The notes below the pieces were generated by a model, which did no database searches, was not told where the DNA came from, and saw nothing but the letters and a program-made list of their open reading frames with translations. A DNA stretch of 64,000 nucleotides from Ilyonectria destructans (Eukaryota; Ascomycota; Sordariomycetes; Hypocreales; Nectriaceae): assembly GCA_020740775.1 (NCBI GenBank), contig JAHEWK010000012.1, positions 1,922,001 to 1,986,000 on the forward strand, read 5' to 3'. The position numbers and the translations under genes are program-made. Shown piece after piece: positions 32,301-46,796 of the stretch (position 1 is the stretch's first letter; each line of letters begins with the position of its first letter).

Positions 32301-35300
32301 AGCTGCCCTATAAAAAACGATATATACTACCTATAGAGGAGCAATAGGCAGGTAATACCTATAAGAAAGAACTACCTCTAATAAAAGCTCTATATATAAT
32401 AGAATTAATAAAGAAAAGAAAGATACTTAAATTGTAAGTATAAGTTAAGAGAGTATAGCTTACTATATTAGTAAATAGCAGAGCTGAAGCTATATATATC
32501 GACCTGTTAGTAGTTAATAGGCTGAAGCTACTATAGAAAGATAAAAAGGACCCCTATATAGTATATAACCTTAAAGGTAATAACTTTAAATATAATAATA
32601 GATAGATAACTTAATAGATTAATTACCTGAAGATATTTATTGATAGATAAAATTAAAGAGTCACCCTTAATATTATACCGATAAAGCACCATAATATTAT
32701 CCTTAGGTATCTATAGCTGATAAAATACAACCTACAGTTTAACTAGAGAACTAACCAGATATTTATTAATTATAATAATATACTCTCTAGCAATAATAAA
32801 AGTAACTTAGAAGATAAGAGATCTCCAATCCTAACTCCTAAAGACAGCAAGAGTGAGGATTTGCATGAGGATATAATAGATACCTTAGCACTACTAAAAG
32901 GAATATAATATAAATACCAGAAAGATAAGAAAATATAACTCCAAAGAACAATTAGATGCCTTTAATAACAGTTTATATAAATAAATAAGGACCTTAAGGA
33001 TTATAAGAAAATGCCTAAAGAAGAATAACTTAAGAATATACCAGTATAGTATTATATCTATAAAAAACTCTTTGTGGAAGAACTTAAGATAGGACTACCT
33101 AAATTCAGTTAATAGAACTATAAAATTATACTAAAAGATAGAATAACGTCTATATTTTATAAAATCTTTAACCTTAATAAAATATAACTTAATATACTTA
33201 AAGAATATATTAAAGATATACTACAGAAAGAATATATTAGGATCTTTAAATTATCAGCCAGATATCCAGTTATATTTATTCCTAAAAAGAATAGTAAGCT
33301 CCAACTTATTATAGACTACTGATAATTAAATAATATTATACTTAAAGATTAAACTCTATTACCTCTTATTATAGAGCTTAAGAACTAACTCTATAATAAG
33401 AAGGTATTTACAGTATTAGATCTAAAGGGAGTATATAATCTTATCTATATTAAGGAAGAATATAAATAGAAAACTGCCTTTTAAACCAAATTCGGACTTT
33501 ATAAATATCTTATTATACCCTTTAGACTTATAAATATACTAGCTATATTCTAATAAATAATTAATAATATACTATATAAGTATCTAGATATATTTATTAT
33601 ATATTACCTAAATAATATCCTAATCTTCTCCAACTTAAAAGAAGAATATATAGAATATATCTATAAGATACTATAAGCACTCTAAGATATAAACCTACTA
33701 GTTAAACTAGAGAAGAGTAACTTCTATACTTTAAAAGTAGAGTTTCTTAGATATATTATCTTATATAATAAGATTAGAATAAATCTAAAGAAAATTGCTG
33801 CAGTCAGTAAATAGCTGAAACTAATAAATATTAAGAAAGTATAATTATTCCTTAGATTTGCTAACTACTACTAAAGATTCCTTAAAGACTTTAGTAGCTA
33901 TACTATACTACTTACTGAACTTATTAAGAAAGAAGTAGACTTTAGATAGAATACTGCTATAGAGAAAGTATTTAATACTATTAAAAACCTTATTCTAAGC
34001 GAATCTATACTAGCCACTTTTAACTCTAAATAAGAAATCAAGCTTGAGATGGACTTATTGGACTTTATATAAAGCGTACAGATTAATTAAAGGGACGATA
34101 ATAGACTGTTACACCCTATTACTTTCTTCTCTTATAAAATATATAGTACTAAATTTAACTACTCTATCTATAATAAAAAATTCCTTATAATTATTAACTT
34201 ATTTAAGGAATTCCAATACTACCTCCTAGAAAGTAAATATAAGATTAAGGTCTATACAGACTATAAGAATATTATATACTTTATAACTACCTAGGAACTT
34301 AGCAGATAATAACTATAATATGCTAAATACCTCTTAGAATTTAACTATATAATTATCTACAGAAAAGGATCAGAAAATAGACAAGCTGATACTATCAGTT
34401 AATAATATAACTTTAATACCGGCAAAACTAAGATCAATAAATAACTTCTGCACTTTATACCTAAAGGATATCTTAAATAGAAATTCATTGCAATAGCAAC
34501 CTAGATATAGATACCAGAAGAACTAATAAAGCTCCTTATACAACCCAAATAGAGCTTTAAGGATTAGATATATAATACCAACTCTAGACTACAGAAGATC
34601 TAGTAGCACAATAGAAAAATTGTGCCTATAGGATTATAATAGTTATATATAATATCCTACTATTATAGAGGAAATTACTATAGAAACCCCTAGTTATTAG
34701 TAAGAAAGCTCAACCAGTACTTCTATAGAAATATTATAGATATATATATAAGCTATATAGGAATATACAAGAAATACCCACAATATATCCTTAGAAAATA
34801 TATATATACATATAAGGAAGGAATGGAATATAAAGATTATAAACCCAGCTGACTAAAATAACCTAAATACTATAAGTTTAACTGAGTAATAGGAATACTA
34901 TACCGGACTCTTATAGTAATATATACAGTAGAATAAAAAAACCTACTGCTTAAATAAATCTAGAAGTATAATAATATACTACCTAAAGGAGAATATATAA
35001 ATAAATAATAAATTCCTAAAGAATTATAATACCAGCTTATACGGGAAATTTACAAATACCTATTATATAGATATCAGAGAGTTAATAAAACCCTTAAATA
35101 AGTCAGAACGATATACTAATTCCCTAAAATAAAGAAAGTTATATAAAAAGTTACTAAATAATACCTACTTTACGATAAAACTAAGGCCTAATACTATAAA
35201 CTATATAGAAAACTATAACTCCTATTAGTCGCTAAGTAACTATAGGATTTTATTACTATGGATTTTATTACTAAATTACCCCTATTAGAAGACCCTGCAA

Positions 35301-37019
35301 CTGGAGTTATATATAATAGTATTTTTATTATTATAGATAGACTTATGAAATTTTCCTATTTTATACCTTACTAGAAATTAATAGATATAGAGCAGTTTGC
35401 CTATATCTTCCTGAGATATATTATTAGTATTTATAGGCTACCCTTGGAAATTCTCTTTAATAGAGGACCCCTATTTACTTCTAAATTTTAGTAAGTACTA
35501 ATAGACTATTTGGGATTAAACTACTAACTCTTAACGGCTTTCTAACTATAGATAGATAGTTAGATAGAATAAATAAACTAAATACTGGAATAATACCTTT
35601 AATGCTATATTAACTATAAATAGAATAACTGAGTTAAGAAGCTTCTAACTGTACAGCTAAGCTATAATATATCAGTATATAAAAGCACGAAACTTACCTC
35701 AGTATATGCCAACTTTGGATTTACCCCTAATGCCTATAGAACGAGCTGAGGCAGATTAATTATCCCTAAAGCTATCCTTATAATAGAAAATCTAAAAAAT
35801 CTATATAAAAAAATAAAGACTGAACTTAAATTTATTAGAAACCAGATAAAAAAACACTACAATAAAAAACGGATAAAGGGACTATCCTTCCAGGAGGGAG
35901 ATATAGTCCTCCTCGCCATAAAAAACATCAAAATAAAATAACAAAATAAGAAACTGGACTATAAATATATCGGCCTGTATAAAATTCTCAAAAAAATCTC
36001 AGAAAATAACTACTATTTAAACTTATTACTAAAAGTCAGACTTTACTCTATCTTCTATATCTTACTCCTTAAGAGTATAGAAGGTAATATTATAGCTAAG
36101 TTTGGCAATAAATATAAAATAGAGGTTAAAGGACTAGAAGAGTATAAAGTTAAGAAGATCCTTAAGTAATAATAGATTAATAACTAAATAGAGTATCTTA
36201 TTAAATAGAAAAACTACCCAGAGAGTAATAACTAATAGGAACCAGCTAAAAACCTTATCTATATATAATGCCTTCTAAAGAACTTCTACTAATAGCACTA
36301 AAAGCAGGCAAAAAAAGGTCGCTAAAATTAAGAGAACTCCAGTTAATAAGGTCAGAATAAACTAGAGACTGTATATTAATTACAGCTTCTAAATCTATAT
36401 ACTCTACTGTATCCAACTTATCTAAAGAGTAAGTACTATAATAGACTAGCTCCTTACTATAAGAGATTACTTAGTTATATTGCCTCTACAATTAAGCTAA
36501 CCAATTCAAACTATCTGCAATCTCCTTCTGTATAATCTTAAATACTTTATAAGACTTTAAAAGGGCTTCCTTAGTAGCCTCCTCCTTATACTTAATATAA
36601 TACTTCTCTACGATAATTCGGTTTACTACCTAACTGTCAGCCTGAAGATACAGAAGTATATATAATATCTAATACCTACTAACCACTATAGAAATTCCTA
36701 ATATATTATAGGCTTAACCTTAATAGATATACTCTAAATAACAATTTGATGTTATTGCAATATAATACCGAAACCCCTTTAATAAGCAGAATAAGTAAGA
36801 TATACTATTGTAACTAAATTCTTTAATAAGTAAGATTTAGGTGTGGTGAGATTCAGTAGAATTCTTCTTCTTAACGGACAGTCTTTTGGAAATATAGCTG
36901 GATATTATATTAGTATTTCGGAAGGAATAAGAAATAAGGTTACAGATAAACTAATATCCTTAGGGGCTATAGTTTTATATATAGATCTTAAGAATAAGAC
37001 TATTAGAGGGGAGATATTA

Positions 37020-37415
37020 TATTATGGCCCAGATTAAGACTAAATAGTTACAACTAGCAGAACTATAATAATACCTACTTTATAGCTCCTCTATTAGTCT
37101 AAAGGCCTATATATAATAGACCAGTATCAGTACTCTACTTGCAACTCTTATTAATAAGACTGACAGTCTTATTAATAAACCTTATAAAGGCACTACTAAG
37201 ACTATATAATATATCTAGTATATAGATATATTTATTTAGCACTTTTATAGAGATAGCCTTACTAGCTATTAATACACTTAGTTATATTAAATCTACTATT
37301 CTATTATTATTAGACTGTAACCTATATTGCTTACTATAATATCCTAATTTACTTAACTATAAATACTACGCCACCGGACCTACTCTATACCCCTAGGTTA
37401 GACCCGACCGTCATA
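37020..37415 (+). repeat. Family B 3' LTR
   Basis: 396 bp, from TATTATGGCCC to CCGTCATA, preceded by the polypurine tract and followed by the target duplication TTAAT. Confidence 0.85.
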
Positions 37416-39752
37416 TTAATATTGCTAGCTTTTATAAGTAGTTCTATATACTTTATTATTTCTTTTTATATTAATTTTCTATAGTAATTAAGAATATAGA
37501 GGCTTAGTAAAAAGTCAATCTGGATATTAAGAAGGCTGAGAGTATTTTAACTGAGATATTAGCCTATTTAGTATATCTTTATAAATAAAAAAAAGTATTA
37601 AAGAAGTATAGTTTTAATTTATTTATTTATAGAATTTAGAAGCTAGATAATATCAATAGAGTGTATTTCTAGAAGTCTGCTATTCTTAAGGAGTAATAAG
37701 CTGTTAGAAAGATATAGGCTGCTAGTGCTATAGATATATTAGATTAATCTTCTATACTGAGTATACTACTTAATTTATCTTTATTAGGTTTCAGTATTAC
37801 TGATATAAGTTCTTTATAATTTCTAGATATTATTTCTAGAATCTATCCTAATATATATTTCCTAAGCTGCTTTTTTATTTAAGGAAATCTTTTAGTTTAT
37901 ATTAATAGTATATAAGGTATTTATAGAGTTTCTATATATCTTCTGAGGGATTGCAGTTTTTCTATCTTATAAGATATTTTATTTTATTATTTTCTCTTTT
38001 TATATTAAGAATTATTTTAACTGTAAATTCCTGATTATTCTTAACTTCTATCTTCTAATTATTATTCTATATTTTAATATAAATAGTATCTACTGCTATT
38101 TTAAGTAATAAAATATAAAAGATTAAATAGAGCTTAACCTTTAGTAGTAAGTTTAATTTGTAGTTATTTTTTGAGATTTTTTTTAAAATTTTATAAGGTC
38201 TAATAAGTTTAAAGTTCAGTTTGTTATTTAGCTTTTTTATTATAATGTTTTTTATTATAAGGTAGACTATATCTCCCTTTTGGAAGATTAATCCCTTTAA
38301 TCTTTTTTTATTATAGTGTTTTTTTATCTAGTTATATATAAACTCTAATTCTATTTATATTTCTTTATATAGCTATTATAGTTAGTTAGTAGTAAAAATA
38401 GCCTTAGTATTTAGCAGTTCTTCTTATAATAATCTATAGGTATTTAGGGTGAATTTAAAATTTATATAAGCTGGTATAAGCTTTATTATTTCTGAAGTAG
38501 AGGTATTATAGGCTAGTTATACTGTAGGCAGCTTCTAGATTTAATTATCTTACTTATAGTTAATATAATACTGTAGGTATTATTTAACTATTTAGTTAAG
38601 TCTTTCTATTTATCTATCCACTTACAGTTTTTAAGCTGTTATAAGCTTATAGTTTAATTCTATTTAGGCTATTAATTCTTACCAGAATTTAGATATAAAG
38701 ATTATTCCTCTATTAGATATAATCTCTATTAGCAATCTATATATACTGATAATATTTCTTAAGAATATATAAGAAAGTTATTTTATATTAGTAGACTCTT
38801 AGTAGAGTAGAAAGTATAAGAACTTTATAAATCTATCTATAATAATAAATATACTGTTATAGAGTACTCTAGTTATTAGGTCTTCAGATAGTAGAAGCTT
38901 AATAATATAGTCTATAGTAATAGATTCCTAAAGTTATTATACTACTGATAGTAGTTATAACTATCTATAAGGTTTATATTATAGTAACTTTAACTTTTTA
39001 TATAGATTATATTCTTTAATAGTATTTAAGATAGCTTTCTTTATTCTAAGGAATAAATATATTACTCTAAGCCTCTTAAGGATTCTATTTATACTTTAGT
39101 ATCTATATATAGAATGCTTATAAATATCCTATATTAGTTATTATTATAGTTCTTTAGAAACCTATAGTTATTCTATTTATTCTTCTTTAGAAAGTATATA
39201 GTTATACTTCTGGATTTTATTTAATAGTAGGTTATCTGATTCTACTGTATATATTGCTATAAGTATTCTTTTATTAAGCTTATTAATAAATTGTACTTTT
39301 TTTACTAGTTCTAAGGGCTATTAGAGTTTTATTTCTCTTTTTTTATAGATATTATATTATTTAAAGTCTACTGAATTAATAATAAATCTCTAATAGAATC
39401 TAGTATATACTTAATTAAGGATAAATTCTTATTTTTAGTAGTTTTTTATATATTCTTTACTGAACTTAGGTATATATTCTGGAGGTATAAAGGCTTATTT
39501 CTTATAGATAGATATTCTATATTAGTAGTTATACTTATAGAGGTAGATAGTATTATTATTATTATTAAGATAGTAGTACTGCTGTATTTTATTTTGCTAT
39601 TCTTTATTTGGTATTTCTAGTAAGTCTTTATATACTATTCTGAGTTTCTTATTATATTCTGAGTATACTATTTATAGGTTATTATATTTCAGTATTATAT
39701 AGTTATAATAGAATCTTTTATAAGCTTAGCTTTATATAAGCTTCTTACTTTA

Positions 39753-40126
39753 TATAACAATCAGTATACTATACTATACTTATAAGTCTAGGGTAGGCTG
39801 ATTCTAATTGGTAGTTTATATAATAGGGAATTAGGCATATTAAACTTAAATAGTTAGTTATATCTAATAATAGTAGAGCAAAGAATACTTAATATAATTA
39901 AGTTATATTAATAGCTAAGGAGCTGCCTATACTAGATATATACTTCTTAGATAGCTATATACTAAATATCTATTAGTAGACCGTTCTACTTACAGATCGG
40001 TCTAGGGTAGGACTATTAGAACTGAGGGTCGGTTCTATCGGTCTATCTTAGGTGTATATAACTAAATTGGGATTCTGTCAGTCCCGACTGCCTGGTCTGG
40101 CCTGAGTCTCGATATAGGCTGTAATA
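39753..40126 (-). repeat. Family C 3' LTR
   Basis: 374 bp, from TATAACAATC to GGCTGTAATA; the polypurine tract complement TATCTCCCCTCTGTTAG follows on the right. Confidence 0.82.
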
Positions 40127-43100
40127 TAATATCTCCCCTCTGTTAGTCTTATCCCTAAGGCTGTATAAGTAGTCTGTAGCGCCTAATATTATGGTTTATT
40201 ATTTCTTTCTTCCTAGTTATTATTATACTGATATAATATCCAGTTCCCTGATAAAGACTTATTCTACCTGCAAACTTTATAAGTATAAGGTTCTTTCCGA
40301 ATATATCCAATTTTTTAGTTCTGAGACTATACCTTATTCCCGTTATTACTATTTAAAACTTTTCTGTAAGGTAGTAGGGGATTGCTCCTATTGTTATTTG
40401 AGTTATATAAATATTAAGGTGATTTATAATAGTGCTAGTATAGTGTCTTTTTGTAGGTCTCTTTTTCTAGTTGCCTCTTCTATACTTCTTCCCTAATTTC
40501 TATAGTGTTAAAAAATATCCGCAAATAGAAGCACTTAGAGCAGGAGGAGTTAGAGGCTGAAGAAGCTCTTAAAGCTGTAATAGTATATCTTATGCGTATT
40601 TGCAAGCAGAAATACTCCTTAAAATAGAAGGGGGATAACTTACTCTTCTGTGGCCTTTATTCTCTGGAGGAGTTAGATAAATTAGTAGAGGAGCTAGTTG
40701 CTATTTTAAAGGCTTACTTATTGGGGGCTATAGATCTTATTAATTGGAGTGTAGTAGGTCTAGATAATTTCTTATTATTTAATCCTTCTGCTTTTTCTGC
40801 TATTATATATAAAATACCTTTAGAAGGTATTACATATAATTAAGGTTTTCTAGCAGCTGCTATAAGGTTTCGCTTTTAGGGTAGTTTTTCTATTTAATAA
40901 GATATATTGTTTTGCTATTAATCTTCTTTATATCTCGGATTTCTTTAATATAGTATTCCTCTAGATCTTCTACCTATAGCTTATAGTTATACCTATTGCT
41001 AACTATAATAGTATCCTTAAATAGTTCCAGCAGCAAAATATAAAATACTGGGTGCTTTCTGGTTTTTATCTCCAACCTATAGTTATTTTCTAAGATCTTC
41101 TTTAGAACTTTATAAAATCTAATGAATTTATAGTTAAGTTTCTTATTTAGTCTGTCTGTTATAAGATTTTTTATTGCTAAGAGGACTATATCTCCCTTTA
41201 AGAAGAATAGTTTCTTTATCCTTTTGGGGTTATAATACCTCTTTATCTAGTTTCTAATAAACTTAAGTTTAGTCTTTATTTCTTTATAGAGGTTCTTTAG
41301 TTTATTAGAGGTAAGAATTATATAAGAATTAATAATTTCTTCCTGTAGTCAGTAATATATATTAGGAGTGAATCTGAAATTTACAAATACTGGTATAAGC
41401 TTTATACTCTTATATATAGCGGTATTATAGCTTAGCTGAGCTATTAGCAGCTTCTCGACCTAATTATTCTATTTATAGTTGATATAGTACTGTAGGTATT
41501 ACTTAAGGATTTAGTTTATTCTTTCTATTTATCTATCTACTTAGGCCTGAAATATAGTAGTTAATTAGTAGTTAAGTCCAAGCTATACTATTAGGGCTTG
41601 CTAAAACTTTAATGTAAATAGGGGTTCTCTATCGGTTAGGATCTCTATTGGTAATCTATATATACTGACGATATTTCAGTTGAATATATAGGCGAATTCT
41701 TCTATATCTATTGCCTCTCTATATAGTATAAAATAGGAAAACTTTATAAATCTATCTATAATAATAAGAATGCTATTATAGAAGGCTTCTATTGCTGGAT
41801 CTTCTAATAGGGGTAGTTTCATAATGAAATCTATAGTAATTAAATGCTATAGTTGCTATATAACTGGTAGGGGTTATAATTTACTATATAGTTTGTAGCG
41901 TTATACCTTGGTTTTTACATAAAGGCTATATTATCGGATAACTTTCTGTATAACCTTCTTAATTTTAGGAAATATATATATTATTTTAACTCTCTTAAGG
42001 GTTTTATTAACTCCTTAGTATCTATATAATAAGTATAAGTATATCTCCCATATAAGTTGCTCTTATAGTTCTAGTAGAACCTGTAATTTTTATAGTTCTA
42101 TTTGTAATATAGGGATTGGGGTGGGGTTGCCTATTACTCTATCCATCTTATAACCCTAGTTATATTATTCGATTTTCTTCAGTAGTTTATTATCGTAGGT
42201 CGTATAGTAGGTGCCTCTAAGGATTCGTTATTTAGGGCACTTATTATAGTTCTTTATAGCTTTATTCAACTAATCTTCTATTCTCTAATAGTAGTTATAG
42301 ATTTCCTATATCTCAGCTAGCATCCAGTATTAATTCCTATTATGGGGTCCTTTCTTATAGTAGTCTTCTGTAATAGTTCTGTAATAGTATTCTGGGATAT
42401 TATATTTTCCGTTTATCTTACTAATTAGTATTATCCCTAAGAGGTCATTTTAAGCCTAATTGATAAAATCTTTATATATTCCAGTCTGCAGTAGTTTATA
42501 GTATATAGGGGTTAGTTTGTACTTTACGTATATATATCCCAGGTATTTCTGCTATATATATCCTTCAGGAGTAAAAAAGAAGATTTATTTATTAGCTTTA
42601 ACTATTCCAGTATTAAAGTTAATTTGTTAACTAATTATATCGGCTTGATTATTCTTTAATCCCTTAATATAGATAATAGTATAGTTAAACTCCAATAGGT
42701 ATTCTATATATCTGAGTTATTATTTACTGAGTTGCTATATTGTAGTAAAGTATAAGATATTCTTATAGTCTATATAGATCTTAATCTTATAGTTGCTTTC
42801 TAAGAGGTAATATTGGAATTTCTTAAAATAGTTAATAATTATAAGGAATTCTTTATTATAGATAGAGTAGTTAAGTTCTACACTATATATTTTATATAAG
42901 TAGAATATAATAGGGTGTAGTAGTCTGTTTTTATCTCTCTAGCTGATCTGGCTGCTTAAGGTAAAATTAGAAGTATCTATTTCTAATTTAATTTCTTTTT
43001 CTGGGTCAAATAAGGCTAGTACTGATTCCATAAGAATAATACTTCGGATTATTTTAAAAACTTATTCGGCTTCCTTATTAAGATTAAATTCTACTCCTTT

Positions 43101-46100
43101 TCTTATAAGTCTAATAAGTGGGATAGTATATTTACTGAAGTTTTTAATAAATTATCAGTAGTAGTTAGCAAATTCTAGGAAGGATTATACTTCTATTATA
43201 TTAGTCGGTATAAGCTATTTCTTAACTGCTGCAATCTTCTTAGAGTCTATCTGCATCTAGTTATGGGATATTATATATCTAAGGAATTCCACTTCTAAAG
43301 TATAGAAGTTGCTTTTTTCTGGTTTAACCAGTTAATATCAGGGTTGTTTCTTCTAAGCTATAGTCATCCCAGTACTATATTATAGTCCTTAACTTTAATA
43401 ATATTAAATATAATACTTTTATTCTTTTTATCTATAAGTACTTTAAGGTAATTAACCTCTTGGATTATCTATCTGTTATTATAGCTAAAAGGCATTCCTT
43501 TTAGGTTAGATACTTTATAGGGTCTATCCTTATATCTCTATAGGATTTCCAACTTATTTACTAACTCTAGTTGGATATAATTTATAATAGTATTACAGTC
43601 TACTAGTGCTATTACTTATACTCCTTTAATTCAGACTTCTATTATAATTATATCTTCTTTAGGATAGTTTGCTGCATCTAGAGTCTTTTGTGGAAGTGGG
43701 GTATCTTCTTCTGTAGTTATACTTATCTATTGCTTTATTACAGATAGTATTTGTTATTTTTTATATACTTATAGATTTCTTTATACTATAGTCTGTTATG
43801 GAGTTCTCCTCCTATTTGAGTTTTAAAGTTAAATCTATCTTTATATATCTTGTGGAATTATACTTTAATTTCTTATATATATTCTATATACTTAAGGTAT
43901 ATTCTATTTATGCAGTTTATAGTATAGTCAGCTGGGTATTTAAGCGGGCTGTACTATAACTTAACTTTCTCTTTCTTATATATATAGCATTCTTCTATTA
44001 TGCAGTTACTAATTTCTAAGTTTATTTTAATATATTTATTGGGGTAGAAGTTATTAAGCCGTTCTAGCTGGACTACTCTTACTTTATCGAACCACTTAAT
44101 GACCCTATAGTTTCTTATTTCAGTTTTATTATAGAATTATTATAGCAGCTAGAGAATAGTTTATATGGAATAGCAGTTATAGTAGATTTTCTTAAAATAG
44201 TGGACTAAATATATATAGTAGGTATATAATAGTTATAATATACTATTATATCTAGAGGTTCCAGGATGCAGTCTTAATTTATTATTGAGGACTGCAATTC
44301 CCAGGCGATTATTTAGTTTAGGGATATCTTTATAAGGGATTATACGGATATAGATAGGTTGTTCTTCTTCTGTATTTGCTATTCGTCTAATAAGGTGGTT
44401 AAGTATTTGCTAGTTCCTCTCTTATTTGGTAATTATTATAAGGGCGAATTTGGATATATTAGGTTCCATTTCAATCTCCTCAATACATTAAGTTGTTAAT
44501 TCAGCCTCTAAACTGTTATCGTTATTGGACTTAGGGTATTTATCTGCTGGAGTCCGGATATCTTTATTAGTAAGGGGGAGCCTAAGTTGCTTAGCTCGTC
44601 TGGCTTCTATACCTGCACTAATACTTAGCTCTTCTTTCCTTTATATGTAGAACTTATGCCTAATCTTATTATTATATTGTTATTAAGGTGAGATCCTTAT
44701 AGTACCTTTATAGGGGGTTACTATAACTAGTGGTATTCCTAGGGCAGGTTATCTATTCGGAATATCTTCTTTATTGGTAACTTCTACTATAGGGCGGATA
44801 TACTTAAAGACCTTCTTTCCTTTAATTTTCTTACCTTTTCTAACTATACCGATTTTCTTTATTCCGTATAGTGCCCTATTCTTTTTCTATCTTAGGGGTA
44901 CTGGAACTGGAGTCCAGGATGTTAATATATTATAGATATTAGATATTATATTTTTTTAAGTTTCCTTAAGAGGTAGTTAATATTCCTTTTCTATTATCCA
45001 GTTGGATTTGTAATTATAGTCTTTCTTTCTGAGTGTTTCCTCGCTCTTGAGGTTAATATCTGCAGTAAGGCCTATCTCGCTTAATTGGGTTCCAGTATTA
45101 TTATATCTAGTGCGGGCTATTATAATTATATATTTATCCATCTGGGAGTTACCTTCCTGCTATTTAATTTATTCTACCTTCTTCTTATCTTTAGGTACTA
45201 GTTAGAACTAATTATTAGTTTTGGGTTTATAATATTTATAGGATATATATTCGGTATTGCTGTAATTCCAGCAGATTGCCTTAAAGTAGTCCTTCTTAAC
45301 TGCTCTAATATTTATAGGGCTTGAGTCTATTCTATAGGAGGTATTTATATTTTATTTCTTCCCTTAGTTGGTATTAAACTTCTTACTTTTCTAATTGGGG
45401 GTATAGAATCCTTCTAACTTCTCGGTCTTTTTTTCTTATTATTATTCGAATTGCTAGTTATTGATTTCCACGGCAAGTTATATAAGCCTATTATAAGTAG
45501 TGGGTTTTTTCTTTCTGACTATAGCATCCTTAATATCAGATTTTAACCCTTAGTAGAAGCTTGCTATATAGGCTTCTTCTCCCCAATTGAGTTATAATAT
45601 AGAGTTACGGTATTTAGCTGTATATATAGATGTAGCTTCCTTCTGTTGGAGTTTCTGGATTTACTATTCTGCAATCTATTTCTCGTCCTGGAATCTACAT
45701 AAAGCTTTAAGTTCTTATTTAAAGATTTTATAGCTTCTATAGATAGCCCGGGTTTCTTTCTTTCTCTAACTGTAGGTATTATTAATATAGTCCCTTATAA
45801 TAGGTTCAAACTATTATAGGGCTTTATCTTTAAGGAATCCCATACTATATCGGACTTTAGCTTTATCCGTAATAAATTGTATTGGATAGTATATCTAGTA
45901 GGCCTGGAGCTACATAAGGAATCCTTAAAGTTTAGTAGCTAAGCTATTATAAGGATCAGGCTGGTATAGTCTGAGGATTTCTCCAGTATTCTTTCCTTTG
46001 GCGGTATTAGATATAAGGTTCTTAATGTGGTTCTTATATATGTTTTTCTAGTCGATAAGTTCCTAAGCCAGTTTATTATTATATTCTAGCAGATCCTTAT

Positions 46101-46422
46101 GCTAGGTATTAAGAAGGTCGATTTAATGCTGCTTATTAGCCTTGCTGGCTTTAGCGATATTAAGGATCTTATTAATCTTGTCAGCCAGTCTTTTGTTAGT
46201 TCTTTTAAGTTTGGCCAGATCTTTCTGAGTGACCTTATTGTCCTCTTCTCCTTCTTCTTCTCCTAAGTCCAGGAGAATATCCCTATTATTATCGACAAGC
46301 AGGTTATAAATTCAGTCCTTAAAGGAGCCCGAACTGCCAGAGGGTATTATAGGTACTATAATAGCAAATTCGATATTATTTAAGTTTAATATAAGTAATA
46401 TACTGAATAAGAGCTATTAATA

Positions 46423-46796
46423 TATAACAATCAGTATACTATACTATACTTATAAGTCTAGAGTAGGCTAATCCTAATTGGTAGTTTATATAATAGGGAA
46501 TTAGATATATTAAATTTAAATAGTTAGTTATATCTAATAATAGTAGAGTAAAGAATACTTAATATAATTAAGTTATATTAATAGCTGAGGAGCTGCCTAT
46601 ACTAGATATATACTTCTCAGATAGCTATATACTAGATATCTATTAGTAGATCGTTCTGCTTATAGATCAATCTAGAGTAGGACTATTAGGACTGAGGGTC
46701 GGTCCTATTAGTTTATTCTAGGTGTATATAACTAAATCGGAATTCTGCTAGTTCCAACTGCCTGGTCTGGCCTGAGTCTCAATATAGGCTGTAATA
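46423..46796 (-). repeat. Family C 5' LTR
   Basis: 374 bp with the same ends as the copy at 39753. It is preceded on the left by the shared internal sequence AATAAGAGCTATTAATA. Confidence 0.82.

Larger units (their letters stand above)
28938..37415 (+). mobile_element. Ty3/gypsy chromovirus family B, full-length RIP-mutated copy
   Basis: 8478 bp, with 396-bp LTRs at both ends and the duplication TTAAT at 28933-28937 and 37416-37420. On plus, in order: gag region with a zinc knuckle at 30549-30600 whose His and last Cys are Tyr; protease LVNSRAEA (about 32466-32500, ancestral DSG); reverse transcriptase with YLNN for YLDD (33605-33616); RNase H (IYNK and VYTDYKN, about 34160-34290); integrase (MDFITKLP at 35258, C-terminal FQEGDIVLL); and a chromodomain relic (YKVKKIL to EPAKNL, about 36140-36260). 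A polypurine tract AGAGGGGAGATATTA precedes the 3' LTR. Stops occur throughout, and the catalytic changes are G-to-A or C-to-T. It is inactive. Confidence 0.88.
39753..46796 (-). mobile_element. Ty3/gypsy family C, internally deleted copy
   Basis: 7044 bp on minus, with 374-bp LTRs and the duplication CTTTA at 39748-39752 and 46797-46801. The internal region is 6.3 kb against 7.6-7.7 kb in A and B. On minus the order is gag (about 46.3-44.4 kb), a protease relic, RNase H, integrase and chromodomain relics. Near 43340 the protease-side sequence (IVLGMT...) is followed directly by the RT tail (LVKPEKSNFYTLEVEFLRYI), so about 1 kb with the reverse-transcriptase core and YLDD box is missing. All frames are stop-riddled. 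It is inactive. Confidence 0.82.

Noticed and set aside
36843..37037. 64-codon plus-strand frame
   Set aside because: It covers the 3' untranslated end and polypurine tract of element B, and the same sequence recurs at the second B copy.
40191..40496. 101-codon frame near the family C 3' LTR
   Set aside because: It lies antisense in the 3' end of element C; composition explains the openness.
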